Notes under the pieces: model-generated
What the model was told of the DNA's origin: nothing
Database searches by the model: none
Seen by the model: only the letters and a program-made list of their open reading frames with translations
Program-made: the position numbers and the translations under genes
Assembly: GCA_946800325.1 (NCBI GenBank)
Contig: OX326960.1
Span: 39,997,842 to 40,061,841 of the forward strand
Length of the DNA stretch: 64,000 nucleotides
Source: Luzula sylvatica
Taxonomy: Eukaryota; Streptophyta; Magnoliopsida; Poales; Juncaceae
Reading direction: 5' to 3'
Shown here: piece by piece, positions 1 to 11,315 of the stretch
How the letters are laid out: each line of letters starts with the position of its first letter
How positions within the stretch are numbered: the stretch's first letter is position 1

Positions 1-166
1 AAAAATTCAAATATTTGTCATATTTTTTCTCACAACATAAAAAATATTGTCGCAAAAGTTTCAAAAAAATAATTCTCAATTAGACTCCCCAAGGCATCAA
101 TAGTTTGTTTGATACATGTCTTGTGAAAACAAAAAAAAAATCTTAATGATTTTAAATCAGGTAAAT

Positions 167-593
167 CACTACAACAGATGGGAGTATTAGCGACGGGGGT
201 ATGCCATCAGCGACGGCCCGTCGCAAATAAAACAACCTTTCTGCGACGGCCCGTCGCAGAAGAGCATTACCGACGGTTTTATTAGCCACGGCCCGTCGGT
301 GATGTTCAAATTTTTCCGTCGGCCCGTCGCTAAACTTCGAAACCGTCGCTAATAGTTTGCAACGGCCCGTCAGTGATGCTAGCCCCGTCGCTAATACCCT
401 TCCTACGGCCCGTCGGTGAAAGAATCCCCGTCGCAGAAAGGTTACGCTACATTTTCAAAAAAATCGCCAAATTTTCAAAAATTCTCCGTCGGCCCGTCGT
501 TACGCGAAACCGTCGCTAATGCTCTTCTCCTACGGCCCGTCGCTAATAGAGCCGTCGCTAATACCCTTCCGACGGCCCGTCGGTGATGTTGTA
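167..593. mobile_element. CACTA (En/Spm)-like transposon end, non-autonomous
   Basis: The segment opens with CACTACAACAG, the terminal motif of plant CACTA transposons. It is packed with subterminal copies of a roughly 12-bp motif (GACGGCCCGTCGC and variants, both orientations), a usual arrangement for binding of the element's own transposase. The right limit is unclear: GTTGTA at 588-593 could be a decayed copy of the inverted terminus, but no 3-bp target duplication is visible. There is no coding region, so this is a deletion derivative or a single surviving end. Confidence 0.6.
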
Positions 594-1095
594 TACACCT
601 TCTTATATATCCCGCTGGCCTCCTCCTCTCTCTTTAACATTAATGTTGTGTTGTAAATATCATATTTTTCTAAAAAACACATTTTGTAGAACCACATGTA
701 GATTATTTATAACACTTTGTTGTAAAAAAAAACACAACTTAATAATGTTCTATCTAACCAGCAAAAAGATATCTCTTCAAAATAGTGAAACAAATTTTCG
801 CAAAAAATAAAGTTTGGTATTCCTCCATGCTTAAATAGTTGTTTAGAATCATTTATCCCGAAAAAACAACTTCTCGTCATGAGAAGTTTTTTTATCATAA
901 AAGGTCCGGGAATAAGTTTTTTTCAAAACACATGTTTTAGACTTTCCAAAGCACAAATAGATGGTACGGATTATTTTTTAAACACCAAAATTTCGTCATG
1001 TTTTTCTTATGATGCAAAATTTTATTGTTTCGTACACGTGTTAACATTGATATCTTAATGGAGTGATGATATGAAGTTTCGTTTCAATCCTTTTA
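594..1095. other. AT-rich non-coding stretch
   Basis: No gene, tandem repeat or transposon end is recognisable. Short open frames here have no codon bias or family resemblance. Confidence 0.5.
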
Positions 1096-1858
1096 CCGAT
1101 GATGTGTTATTTGTTGAATGTATTGTTTAGGTGATAAATGAGTAAATAGATCTGGTTTAACACATGAGTATGTAATTTGTATATATTAAATAAATATATA
1201 TTAAATAAGTAAATAAATCTGGTTTAACAACTATTTGTCTAATACGGGTGTTTGTCTTATTTTTTTGGTTTACCATTAACGGTCAACAAATCAACCGACG
1301 TGGAAAAATTAGAAAAATGCAAGTGCATTTTTCCTCAAAAATTTTGTACCCAAAAACTTCGAAAATATTTGTTGTGTTATTTTTTATTTATTGTTAAGCA
1401 CATATTAAAATTTTCAAAATGAATTTGTTGATAATTATTTAAAAAAACATACATTTTAAATTCATAACATCAAACTAAAATGCAAAAAATGTCAGTGTCT
1501 ATCTCCATCCTCTCCTCCTCCACCGTAGCCGCCGCCGTTACCACCTCCAACACCAATGCCAACTCCAATTCCAACTCCACCCCCAAATCCACCTCCCAAT
1601 CCGCCACCGAATCCATGACCAGTACCCAAACCACCACCTATTCCACCATCACCGTTACCTCCACCTATTCCACCACCACCACCACCACCACCAAATCCTC
1701 CACCTCCTAGACCACCACCAGCTCCAAATCCTACACCTTGACCACCTCCAATCCCATCCCCAATATTAATTCTAAAAGAAAAACTCAACAATAACATGCG
1801 ATGGATAGATAAATAATCAGAATATTTAATGCACTTCCGAAATAAGAGTCATAATATT
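1096..1858. repeat. Duplicated segment, left copy (partner 27,933-29,775)
   Basis: The sequence from CCGATGATGTG at 1096 matches the segment starting at 27,933 in the same orientation, with scattered differences, through the 3' flank and the 3' half of a glycine-rich protein gene. At about 1762 the match jumps to about 29,680 of the partner and then continues to about 1858. The left copy has therefore lost about 1.1 kb that contains the promoter and the 5' half of the gene. Confidence 0.85.
1492..1762 (-). pseudogene. Glycine-rich protein gene fragment (3' half)
   Basis: On the minus strand this encodes GGG/GVG-rich residues ending in DGDRH and a stop. It is the counterpart of the C-terminal part of the intact gene at 28,329-29,138. 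The start codon, signal peptide, TATA box and N-terminal half are missing because of an internal deletion ending near 1762. Relative to the intact copy it lacks one stretch of glycine codons and has gained another, as expected for slippage in such repeats. The open frame up to 1797 reads past the junction into unrelated sequence. It is very unlikely to be expressed as a functional protein. Confidence 0.75.
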
Positions 1859-3435
1859 ATGAGAAAAATTCTCCTATATCCCTACTAAACTCATAAATTA
1901 CATATTTGTCACTCTTAATTTCAAATAACATATTTATCCCTACTAAAATTTATTAGTATCAAATTTATCCAAAGTTAACTATTTTGTTAAATTTATCAGA
2001 AAATTAATTGCAATTGACTCATTTACCCCTTCACAAACCCTCAATCCAACAAAATTTTAGTTCAGATCCTTAACCCCTTAACCCGTTAAGCCGATAATAT
2101 TCGTCATCCTAAACCCTCTTGTTTATCTCCATACGATATCCATATGAATACGAAGCTCTCCTCTATCTTCCCATGAAAGCTTCAGCAGGAGGCGATCTGG
2201 CGAAGTTGGCAGTCTTGGTCAGATTGGTTGGTCTTTAGATTATCTAGTCTAAAATCGCTTAAAGGTAACCCTAAATCCTCTTCTCAAAACCGATTCAACA
2301 TTCAAGGTCTTCTATGGTTTTTTCTAAGTTTTTGATTGTGGGATTGGTTTTCATGTCAATAAATTCCGGACACGCAGGCCAGTCATCCCTTATCGAGTCG
2401 TTCTTTCGCGTTATTAGACTCTATGTTGTCATGATGTATGTTCTCTCTAAATTCAAAAATTATGTATACACCTGTACAAAATTGAATATTTTTTCTTTAT
2501 TAAGTTCAGAAATTGAACCCAACAATCTAACCCTTTAATTAACTAGATAAATCAATAATATATTAATGTATGAGTTAAATTGTTGATTTTTGTTTTGTAA
2601 AATTCAATTTGTTAATTGAATTGAATTTGTCCATTTATTTCAGGTCTCGGATGCTTTACGAGTGAGCTCGAGCCCCATTTAATCACTAATCTCCAACTCG
2701 AAGAAGCATTCAAGGCGTCGGATCCAGAGAAGACGAGCTTCGAAGTTGTCTTATCTCTCTCCAGAACGAGTATTCATTTCAGAATCTTTCTGTAAAATAT
2801 GCACAATATTTTTTTGTTAAAAAAATTGGAGCATGATGTGAGAGAGCAGGAGAAATTCGGGGAGTGTAGTAAATTTGGGGGTATAATAATCTGGTCATGT
2901 AGGCTGAATGTGGACTGGTACTAGACTGGACAAAGACGACTAATACCATCTGGCGTCGAGGAGAAATATCGAGTGAAAATGTTTCTACTTTTTAGTTAGG
3001 TAATTATCAAAGGTAGTAATGCTGGACAAAGATGATTTGCAAATTTGTGATGTAATAAATTATAATTACATTTGTAATTGTATAATGCGACTTTTATGGA
3101 GTTGTGAATATTGAGAATTTCTAGAAAGACAGTTTTCATAAACTTTAGATGTTTTTGATACAACACTTCAAGATCCGGTACCCGATTTCATGCATGATAG
3201 CACAGTTAAAATTTTGTTATTTCAGTTCACCAAATCCAAAAAAAAGAAATTAAAAAAAAATTCCAAATGTTTTCGAAAGTCGTACCATATGAAGAATTGT
3301 TGTGCAAAATTACCATACCCTAAAGTTCAAAATTTCACAAATTACTAAACAATATTTTCAAATTCACATATTTCCATATCCACAAAAATCTCAAAATTAC
3401 AATTTTTTCTGCAATTTTGCATTTTAGTCCGAACA
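1859..3435. other. Intergenic; weak hint of a small spliced gene at 2314-2663
   Basis: Mostly AT-rich and unassigned. One spot deserves mention. An ATG at 2314 opens a short frame whose first 25 residues look like a secretion signal (hydrophobic core, then SGHA followed by GQ). A GT donor lies at 2436 and a TTTATTTCAG acceptor ends at 2643. Joined, this would give a peptide of about 47 residues. No family is recognised, and the exon composition is not convincing by itself. Confidence 0.2.
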
Positions 3436-3436
3436 T

Positions 3437-4345
3437 TAAGGGCCCGTTTTGGCAAGCGGAATTAGTAGAGTGGAATTGGATTTGGTGGAGGAATAAAAAG
3501 TTCTGGAACTAGTAATTCCACAGTTTGTTTGAATGTCCGAATTATAAAATGATGGAGTATAATTTTTTGTTTGGTTGTTTGAAAAATTCTGGAATTTTGT
3601 TGTTGTAATATGAAATTAGTTAAAGTTGTTACGAATGTAATAAATTTTTTTTTTGTGAAAACTATTTCTCACTATAATTGTACATTAAATATTAACATAA
3701 AAATTGCACATTATATATCAGCATAAGAAATCACACAACATAATTTAAATCCCAAAATAATTAAAATTTCAAACATAATTAAATATGCAAATACTTGTTA
3801 TCGATAAACTCAAAATATAAAGTACATTTGAAACAAAATAAACTATGAAAAATTAACATACAAAATACTTTCCTAAACATAATTCATCTAAAACCTACAT
3901 TCCGTGTCTAACCCACATCTCTCTCATGATTTACTCTCTAATTTGAACCCATTTCCTTACGTCATCTCTACTTCGTGATCCACTCCTCCTATGTCCTTGG
4001 GAAGGACGCATAGCCACATCTTCTTCGGTTGGTACAAATCCATCAAGTTCGTCAGCTATAATATAATTGTGAAGTATGCAACACGCAATTACTATATCGA
4101 CTTGGATAGATCTAGGAGAGAAAGACGGACCGGTAACAATTTTGAATCAATTTTTTAATGCACCAAACGCTCGCTCAATTGTTGTGCGTAAAGATGAATG
4201 TCTAAGGTTAAAAAGCCCTTTATCGGTTTTCAGAGGATTACTAGAAAATTCTTTCAAATGGCATCGAACACAACGAAAGGAGAGATAAATCCCATATGTG
4301 TGGAATATCCTGCATCGGCTAAATAATGAAGAAATATCCTGCATC
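3437..4345 (-). mobile_element. PIF/Harbinger transposon relic
   Basis: The left end reads GGGCCCGTTTTGG at about 3440, directly after TTA/TAA, the target preferred by PIF/Harbinger elements. Such GGCCCGTTTGG-type termini are common in the family. Inside, on the minus strand, lies the 3' part of a DDE transposase (separate entry). The other end and the 5' coding part are missing. Confidence 0.65.
3931..4326 (-). pseudogene. PIF/Harbinger DDE transposase, C-terminal fragment
   Basis: Read on the minus strand from about 4326 downwards, the sequence shows the landmarks of plant Harbinger nucleases in order: YLADAGY, then RCHLKEF, FNLRHSSLR, IERAFGALKN, IVIACCILHNYI, and a charged C-terminus ending at a stop at 3931-3933. 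The frame is broken twice. A one-base shift lies near 4275, between the YLADAGY block and the HLKEF block, and a TGA at 4147-4149 replaces the Trp-like position after GALKN. YLADAGY carries one catalytic Asp of the DDE family; the other two acidic residues would lie in the missing 5' part. It cannot encode active transposase. Confidence 0.85.
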
Positions 4346-4651
4346 TACAAACAGAAACAAAATTTGCTAATTAGAATTATAGTGTTGTAATTAGTCAACA
4401 GGCAGGCAAAAGGCAGGCAAAGGCAGGCTAATTACGGACAAATAATGAAGAAATAGTGAAGGAACTAAAATGCAGAAATAATGAAGATACTAAGTACTGG
4501 ACAAATAATGAAGAAACTAAAGTGCATGAGACTCGATCAGAGAAATTGTTGAATATTTATATAGACTTAATATTAATTAGATTCATGTTTGGATATTTAT
4601 TATGTTGGTGTGAAAGGTCATACATGTATCCATTGCATAAAATTATGTATA

Positions 4652-4748
4652 CATGTATACATGAACCAGTTAGTCTATAAATAGTGTGAGTTAATGAGTA
4701 TAAGTTAATATGATTCATGTATACATGAACCAGTTAGTCTATAAATAG
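4652..4748 (+). promoter_or_regulatory. Duplicated 33-bp block, each copy ending in a TATA box
   Basis: A 33-bp sequence at 4652-4684 recurs exactly at 4716-4748. Each copy contains GTATACATG and ends in CTATAAATAG, a good plant TATA box. A pyrimidine-rich stretch follows at 4815-4840. This may be the promoter part of an unrecognised LTR or of a lost gene; no coding region follows. Confidence 0.35.
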
Positions 4749-5053
4749 AGACCCATTTGTGTTTGTAAAAAATAAGAAAGAGAAATAGAAACAAAACAAG
4801 TATTAAAGAAATTATCCCTTGTTCTTCCTCTTCTCCAAAGAAATATAGCCATATTATCCAACATAAATTGCATAACTGAAGAAATTGGACATTCAATTGG
4901 AGAGACGAATTGCACAACGAATTGGGCTTTCAACCAGAGGTACGAATTGCCCGGGAAATGAAATTAGAGAGATAAAATTGGGCATTCAATGAGACAAATT
5001 GTAGAACTACATAATTTGCATGATACACGAGAAAGTCAAAATGAGCAAATTAA

Positions 5054-5218
5054 CACGCGCGCCCGCACGCCCGCACGCACTCACGCATGCACGCGCACAC
5101 GAACTCACGCGCACACGCACACCCCCCCCCCCCCCCCCCACCCACACACACACGTGCACGCACGCGCACGCACGCACGCACGCACGCACGCGCGCGCGCA
5201 CACACACACACACATACA
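5054..5218. repeat. CACG/CA low-complexity tract with a C-run
   Basis: Degenerate GCAC/ACGC repeats, a long C-run near 5121-5139 and a CA run ending at 5218. Open frames on both strands here are products of the repeat and are not genes. Confidence 0.9.
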
Positions 5219-5388
5219 CACTGATGGTTTGTTGAATGAGCTTACATTGAGGATGTATTCATGTGGCAAAAAATATTCTAAGAATAAATTTTCAATTGAG
5301 TAGAAGTATTTGTATTTTCTAAATGATAACATTTAACAGACATATTAAAAAAAAACATTTACATATAGTTATGAAATGAATTGTGATG

Positions 5389-5712
5389 ACAAATGGTTTC
5401 CAAAAAAAATCAATATAAATATTTTTATTTGAAACAAATGGTTTCCCAAAAAAGGCAACAGTTGAGAATACCAAAAAACTATGGAAAAAGTGCGCCATAT
5501 TTTAGACAGGAAAAGACTTTTCGTTTCGAGTTACAAATACAATGAACTTTTGATATCAAAAATTACCCTGGACCAAATTATTAAATGTAGAATGTGCCTT
5601 TTGATTGAAGTTATTAGTTGTAAGGTTCATGCATTTAATTGCAACTCCATGCCCATTATCAGATGTTAACTGACAAGAAATTATAGCAATGATACCGTTT
5701 TATTGATTTCTT
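5389..5712 (+). repeat. Upstream module shared with 61,155-61,565
   Basis: This stretch matches 61,155-61,565 in the same orientation over most of its length. Shared landmarks include ACAAATGGTTTCC, ATTACCCTGGA, TGTGCCTTTTGATT and GCATTTAATTGCAACTCCA. In both places it lies just upstream of a plus-strand coding region (F-box relic at 5868; DUF4283-like gene at 61,695), so it may be a promoter-bearing duplication or an unclassified transposon. Confidence 0.75.
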
Positions 5713-5756
5713 AAAAATTGGATAAGCTTGTTATATCTTTTTGCAAGCTTCCTTTC

Positions 5757-5860
5757 TCAACTCTACACATTTCGCAATTCTACTCATTTATCAACTCTAC
5801 TCATTTTACTAATTTCCCAAATGTACTCATTTCTCAAATATACTCATTTCTCAACTCTAG
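5757..5860 (+). repeat. Short tandem repeats (CTACTCATTTCTCAA-like)
   Basis: About six degenerate units of 14-18 bp with the core ACTCATTT lie directly upstream of the F-box relic ATG. They fall in its presumed 5' leader. Confidence 0.6.
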
Positions 5861-5867
5861 TCACACA

Positions 5868-7198
5868 ATGAGTTTGGACATAATTTGCCCGTTGCAAAAT
5901 GATGTTTTGGCAATAGTTATATCTTCGTTGAACTCAAGAGAACTTGTACAAACTTACGTTCTATCCCGTAGGTGGCGTTATTTTTGGAGGTCCGTCCGTA
6001 GTGTTATTTTTAATCTTCGAGATTTTCGGGGGGGGGGGGAGGTGGTGGTAATGAGGAAGAGTCGTACGGAACTACAATTACTAGGTTTGCTAATTTTGTT
6101 TCGAGTTTCTTGTCTTGTCGTGGTACTGCTATCTACACAACAAACTTTTTGTGTTCAAATACCATTTCTACGAATTTGAAAACCTACCTACATACATACA
6201 TACATACATACATACATACATACATACATACATACTATTTTAGTGCATGAATTAACCGAAAATTTGGAAATTTCAACATTCTACTTTTCTCTAAGAATAC
6301 CTCAGACTTTATTCGCGTCTAGCTCACTAGAAGAGGCTTATTTCTCAATTTATGACAGTCAAGCTTTTTATAAATTTTTACCTGATCGTGTACATCTTCC
6401 GAATTTGAGGAAAATATATTTTAACGGTATATCGTTTGACAATGAGAACATGATAGAATTTCTTTCGGGTCTCCCAATTTGAAATGTTTAACACTGCATC
6501 GTTGTCTCTCGATATGGATGGTATTTTTTTGGAATATGTGGAATCATTTAGCCTTGTAAACTGCAATTTTCTTTTACCTCCCCTTAACCACCCACTAATC
6601 TGAATCTCTGGCCCAAATATCAAAATTCTAAAAATTGATGGTCATATCCCTAACCCGTTAACGTTGACCGATATTCCTGCTAATTATGTGGAATCTGTGA
6701 TTCTAAACGGCAGTGTAAACCAGTTTTCGAAGGTCATGAGTGTTTTGGAAGTGTGGTAAATTTTGAATTAGTTTTCGATCTGGGTTTTGATATTATGATG
6801 GGAAGAGTAGAAAATCTGAAGTTCCTAACCCTCTCTTCTAGTTGCATACTCTGTTAGTTAAGAGAAATATGCAACTTCCTATCCGTTGCACCAATTTGGA
6901 AGAATTGGTTTTGTGCCAGACTAATAGTGATCAAGTGCATGTAAGTCGGTTTTAATTGTTATTTTCTTGTATGTGACTTGTAATTTATATTTGAATTTTA
7001 TTTTTAATATATGATTTGGAAGAATTAGATGATCATGCATTCAGCGAAGGTCATTTTATTTCTGGCGATAAACTGCGGAGGGTTTGTTTGGTCGGTGCTT
7101 ATGGTAATAATCTATTTGTTATCCTCCAATGTACAATTAATCATCTCGCGATACGAAGAAATGATTTGGACGTTCGAGTTGTAATGACTGAGTTTTGA
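5868..7198 (+). pseudogene. F-box/LRR protein pseudogene (copy 1)
   Basis: The ATG at 5868 opens a frame with a recognisable F-box: CPLQNDVLAIVISSLNSREL, then LSRRWRYFWRSV. F-box proteins of this class bring substrates to SCF ubiquitin ligases. Leucine-rich-repeat-like blocks follow at about 6243-6480 (PNLRKIYFNGISFD, then MIEFLSGLP) and around 6500-6560 (DMDGIFLEYVESF in another frame). A block near 6880-6940 (NLEELVLCQTN) precedes a GTAAGT donor at about 6940. A later exon-like piece lies at 7016-7198. Breaks include a G-run near 6030 that shifts the frame, a CATA microsatellite at 6186-6235, and several further shifts. Its nearest relative is the minus-strand copy at 7935-9066. Confidence 0.75.
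6186..6235. repeat. (CATA)n microsatellite
   Basis: About twelve CATA units inside the F-box relic, separating the F-box part from the LRR part. Confidence 0.9.
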
Positions 7199-7916
7199 TC
7201 ATTTGATCCTGATGTTGCAGTATGTTTGGGTTAACTATGCTTTATTAAATATTGATTTAACATTGGTGCTTATGGTTAACATTGATGAAAATAATATAGT
7301 ATATGTTGATGTTGTTGTATATGTTGTTTTATTTTTTATTTGTGAACTCATGATGATGTTGTATATGTTGTTTTCTGTGGATTTTGATAAACTTGTGTAG
7401 TTAAGATATAAAATATAGTATATTATATTATATTTCATTGCAACGTTATGGTCTATGATTAAGTGCATATATAGATGGTATTTTTTTTGCTTTATTATAC
7501 GTTCATTTATTGTTTTTAGGGTTTATGTGTTTGGCCTTGATTTGATGTTTTGTGGATTCAATATTGTTGTAATGACAACTTATACTAGTACTTTTATTAA
7601 ATTAATGTCATAATAAATATTAATTCAATATATTTAATTGTAAAGCATAATATTTCAGCAAAAACAACATTCGAAAATAGAAACTATTGATCTACCATAA
7701 TTAGTTTATCAATATGATATTGTTCTGACGCGCACTCATATATAATTTCTTCAAATAAATTAAAAAAAATGTACGTATTAGAACAACTGACTCTCATAGT
7801 TTTAAGTATGGGGCAAGAGAATAATTTCTAGTAACCCATGTCTTCATCTTCGAATCCAACCATGTAACAAAATAGAGGCTGTATATTCAAAAAACAATTC
7901 AAATATAAGTTATAAA
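7199..7916. other. AT-rich spacer between convergent F-box relics
   Basis: Nothing gene-like is seen. TTGATGTTGTATATGTTG-type repetition occurs at 7300-7370. An AT run at about 7920-7947 adjoins the end of copy 2. Confidence 0.5.
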
Positions 7917-7920
7917 TTAA

Positions 7921-7934
<14 letters not shown>

Positions 7935-7951
<17 letters not shown>

Positions 7952-9066
7952 TTAAAAAAATATTAAAATAACTTACATGTATTTTCCCACAATTTGGCTG
8001 GAATAAGTTTAACTCCTCTAAATTGTTGCAATCTGTAATGAAATACCTGATTTCTTTGAACCAGCGTAGTAAGCAGCTCCCACTAAGTGTCAGGAAAGCC
8101 AAATTGGGGAAAGTTGCGTCATATGGTGTGTTTTGTAGAATGTCGACCAAATCCTCCTCGAAACAAAATTCAAGATCATAAACCCATCTTAAAGAACTTA
8201 GAAAATCGGAGTCCGTCATCAATATTCATAGATTTAATTATCGATTTTTCAATATTCGGTGTATCGGTCAAAATGAAAGGAACATCAATATCCCCATCAA
8301 TTGTTAGAAATTTTAATTTTCGGGCAGAAATTGAAAATGTTCCCTCTTCATGTTGGGGTTTTAAATAGGGCGATGAAAAAAATCAAAGGATTCCAAATTT
8401 TCAGAAAAATACCATCCATTTTGAGTTCACACATTTACAGTGTTAAAATTTTAAGATTGCCAGTCCCGGAAAGAAACTCTATCATCTTAGAGTCAATGAA
8501 AGAAACACATTTAAAATGTATTTTTCTTAGATTTGGCATATCAACGGTACTAGGTCTGAATTTATGGTCACCATATTTATCCAAAGCAAAGAAACGAACT
8601 TCTTCTGTAGAATGGCAAATGAAAAAAAAAACAGGTATGTTAATAGAAATATCCATGTAGAAGGTCTTAAGGGTTGTGGTTCATACATTAATTTATAACT
8701 GACTCGGTCATTTGATTGAAATTTATTGGTCCTTCATAAGCAAGAATATCATATTTCAACACTATTTCCGAAGTGTGAACTAAATGATCGCTATTAGTTA
8801 TAAAATACTGAACTAAATTACCAAAGTTTGTAATACCTTCTTTAAATTTTGGATCATTAAATCGCTTATTGTCATCCCCAGTAAAATCTTCAAGGTCGAA
8901 AATAAGTGTAGGAACACTCTTCCAAATTTCTAGCCAACGTTTCGATTGAACTCTAGTTCGTAGTAGTTCTCTTGTCTTCATTCCAGATAAAAATGACACA
9001 AGAACTCCATTACTATATTGGCTTATTCTGTGTCCAAAGATTTTTTCTCCATCTTGTTCATTTTTT
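7935..9066 (-). pseudogene. F-box/LRR protein pseudogene (copy 2)
   Basis: Read on the minus strand, a frame from about 9060 gives HRISQYSNGVLVSFLSGMK, then LLRTRVQSKRWLEIWKSVP, a clear F-box. Further on come PNLRKIHFKCVSFID and MIEFLSGTGNLKILTL (8435-8656), then PNLAFLTLSG and NLEELNLFQPN (7977-8222), ending near a conserved GTAAG donor at about 7975. The best start codon (ATG at 9064-9066) is in a different frame from the F-box, which points to an indel in the A/T-rich start of the gene. Stops at 8688 and 8435 interrupt the LRR part. It is paralogous to copy 1 and lies tail to tail with it. Confidence 0.75.
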
Positions 9067-9113
9067 CAATAGAAATGTTAAAAGAAGATATATGAAACAA
9101 TAGTAAATAAATG

Positions 9114-9126
9114 TGTTTATATAAGG
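9114..9126 (-). promoter_or_regulatory. TATA box of F-box copy 2
   Basis: The minus strand reads CCTTATATAAAC here, about 50 bp upstream of the ATG at 9066, a normal plant spacing. Confidence 0.5.
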
Positions 9127-9129
9127 AGA

Positions 9130-9840
9130 GGATCTAGCCTAAACGGCTTTGGGAAAGATTCTTTCCAATACCATCTCACAACCATGTGATTATTAATCCA
9201 AAGATGGATAATTGTTGCAACAAAATTTTACCTTAAAAAAATTACAAAAAATCATTAATGTCCAAAAAAATAATATTAATTATTCAAATTTTTGTGTGAA
9301 AATTTGATAACTCATGTAATTTTATCTTATTTAATCAAATATAAGAATAAATTGATTGAGATTATATAAAAATCTTATAATTTTGAAAGGTTCTGGAGGG
9401 AATTTTGTCCAAAGCCATTTGGGAAGACTCGGACCAGTTTATATAACCATTCTGCGTTGAGTAGCGTGAAGACACCAAATCAATATTTGAAGTGTACTTT
9501 TTCGTATTCCGAAGTCAAATAGTCTTTTTGAGTGCCTGCTGATTCATTGTATTAGAATGCAACTTGTTTGCATTCACAAGAAATGCATCGTTTCATCTTA
9601 TCAATTATCATTACTTGCATTGTATCGTAACTATCAACTAATTATGAATACAAATTATAATGTTTTTTTGTCATATTATTTTAATGTTTGTATGTAATTC
9701 TAATAATTACAAATACAATTTTTTTCTTACTATACTGAAATATATAAAATACTACGATTATTACTTCTGACAATTGTTTCTGAAACTATCCACAAATTTC
9801 CAAATAAACTTTTCGTAATTCACACAGTCTTATTCCGTCC
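9130..9840. other. Non-coding flank
   Basis: AT-rich, with no gene or transposon end recognised. CTAAACGGCTTTGGGAAGA at 9138 and a similar inverted string near 9405-9430 could be a weak inverted pair around a roughly 300-bp AT-rich core, possibly a decayed MITE. Confidence 0.3.
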
Positions 9841-9844
9841 TTTT

Positions 9845-10035
9845 AAAATAATATGCCAACCCCATTATTTTTGACCCATCTTTGTGCAATCTCTTCATAC
9901 CACTAATAGAATGCGAAGAGTTTAAATATTTCTTTAACTTATATAATATTTTTCAATAATAAACATGAAACATTAAATTTATCAGACACACATAATTTTT
10001 GGAAATTTTACGATGTTATTATTCTTAATTTTATT
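9845..10035 (+). repeat. Dispersed repeat copy (family of 30,115-31,140)
   Basis: Several blocks match 30,115-31,140 in order, with a large internal deletion: the CCCATCTTTGTGCAATCTC region, AATAGAATGYGAAGAGTTTA, and a stretch of nearly 100 bp from CTTATATAATATTTTTC to TTATTCTTAATTTTA. A third, inverted copy lies at 60,740-60,905. Confidence 0.65.
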
Positions 10036-10440
10036 GAAAGTATGTGCCATATTTTTTTTCCATTCGTATTATTTTAAAAAATATTAATTCTTGTTTGTAT
10101 ACAAAACTGATCTAGCAACCCCCTCCCCCACATTTAATATTACATTGTATTAATCTTTATTATGTAGTTGGTGCAAGAGGAAGCTGGCCCGGATAGGTGC
10201 AAGGGGAAGCTTGGACGAGTGTTGATCACCAGAAGCCTGGTGCTTAGAGGGTTAGCGAATAAGAAGCGCAAACCGAGTAAAGAATAGGAGGCATCCAGTA
10301 GTGCCTAAACTGGAGAGCCGCGAGTTGGACGTTAGGGGTCGCCTATAGTCTTTTAAGTCCAGTCGCCAATACTTGGCACAAAATTTCACCCGCCTTTTCA
10401 AACACATTTTTCGTTTCGAGAATTAAATATATTAAAAAAA

Positions 10441-10692
10441 TATTAGCTAAAGAAGATTTATGTAGCCAATAATACTATTGGCACCAAGACTTGTTAACGA
10501 TGTGACAAATTCTAGCTAACAAAATCATTTGCTACAGGAAAGTATTGGCGACACAAGGTGTAGTTAACAAGTCGTGTATTAGCTGCAAGGAACATCTTCT
10601 AGCGACAGAGCCGTAGCAAATGATCCCTTGCTAGCTACATAGTTGTAGCCAACACTTTCTCGTTGTAGCTAACGTAATGTTTTGCTGTAGTG
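10441..10692. mobile_element. CACTA transposon terminus (right end)
   Basis: The segment ends in TTTTGCTGTAGTG at 10,692, the inverse of CACTACAGCAAAA. It contains repeated subterminal motifs around TAGCTAAC, TAGCTAC and GTAGCCAA. The matching left end is not visible, so this is a truncated or rearranged element. The segment just before it (about 10,160-10,400) is GC-richer and unassigned. Confidence 0.6.
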
Positions 10693-10796
10693 ATACTCAT
10701 ATTACAAAATTCACATTACCACAATTTAATTGGTATCGCAAACATATATATCTGGAAGAATCAATAGATCCCTATCTGAAGAATCTTAGCCATCTC

Positions 10797-11265
10797 TGAA
10801 GGAAATACAGTTTTGGATCAACCGTAAAAGTGTACACAAGGATGAACGAATGTAAACGTACATTTGTGGTCATAACTTCCAGTAGGAAAATCCAATTTGA
10901 ATAGTTCAAATTGGGTTAGATAGATAATGAGATTATCTAGAACTTTCATGTAGAAATATTTTTCATTTGAACGACGTATCAGTGTCGTTTTAATGGAATA
11001 CCGAAAGGGTGCGACCGTTTGACATACAGTTAGTAAAACGTCCGTAACTTTCGTATCCGAACTCCAATTGGGCCAGGACAAATTGGGTTGGAAATATAAT
11101 AAGATTATCTACAACTTTCGTGAATGTTCAAAGTCGGTTGGGACGATTTAATATTTTCGTTTCAACAGAATACTGAAAGGGTGTCTGCAGTTTTCTGTGT
11201 GAAAGGGTGTATATTGGATATACATGCCTTTTGGCCCATCCTTATCCTATATGATATAAATAGGA

Positions 11266-11315
<50 letters not shown>

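Noticed and set aside
4548..5000. TGTTGAATATTTATATAG considered as the start of a copia solo LTR
   Set aside because: No matching CA end with a 5-bp duplication could be found; kept only as a TATA-bearing repeat.
5007..5332. Open frames of about 70-104 codons on both strands
   Set aside because: They are translations of CACG/CA microsatellite sequence.
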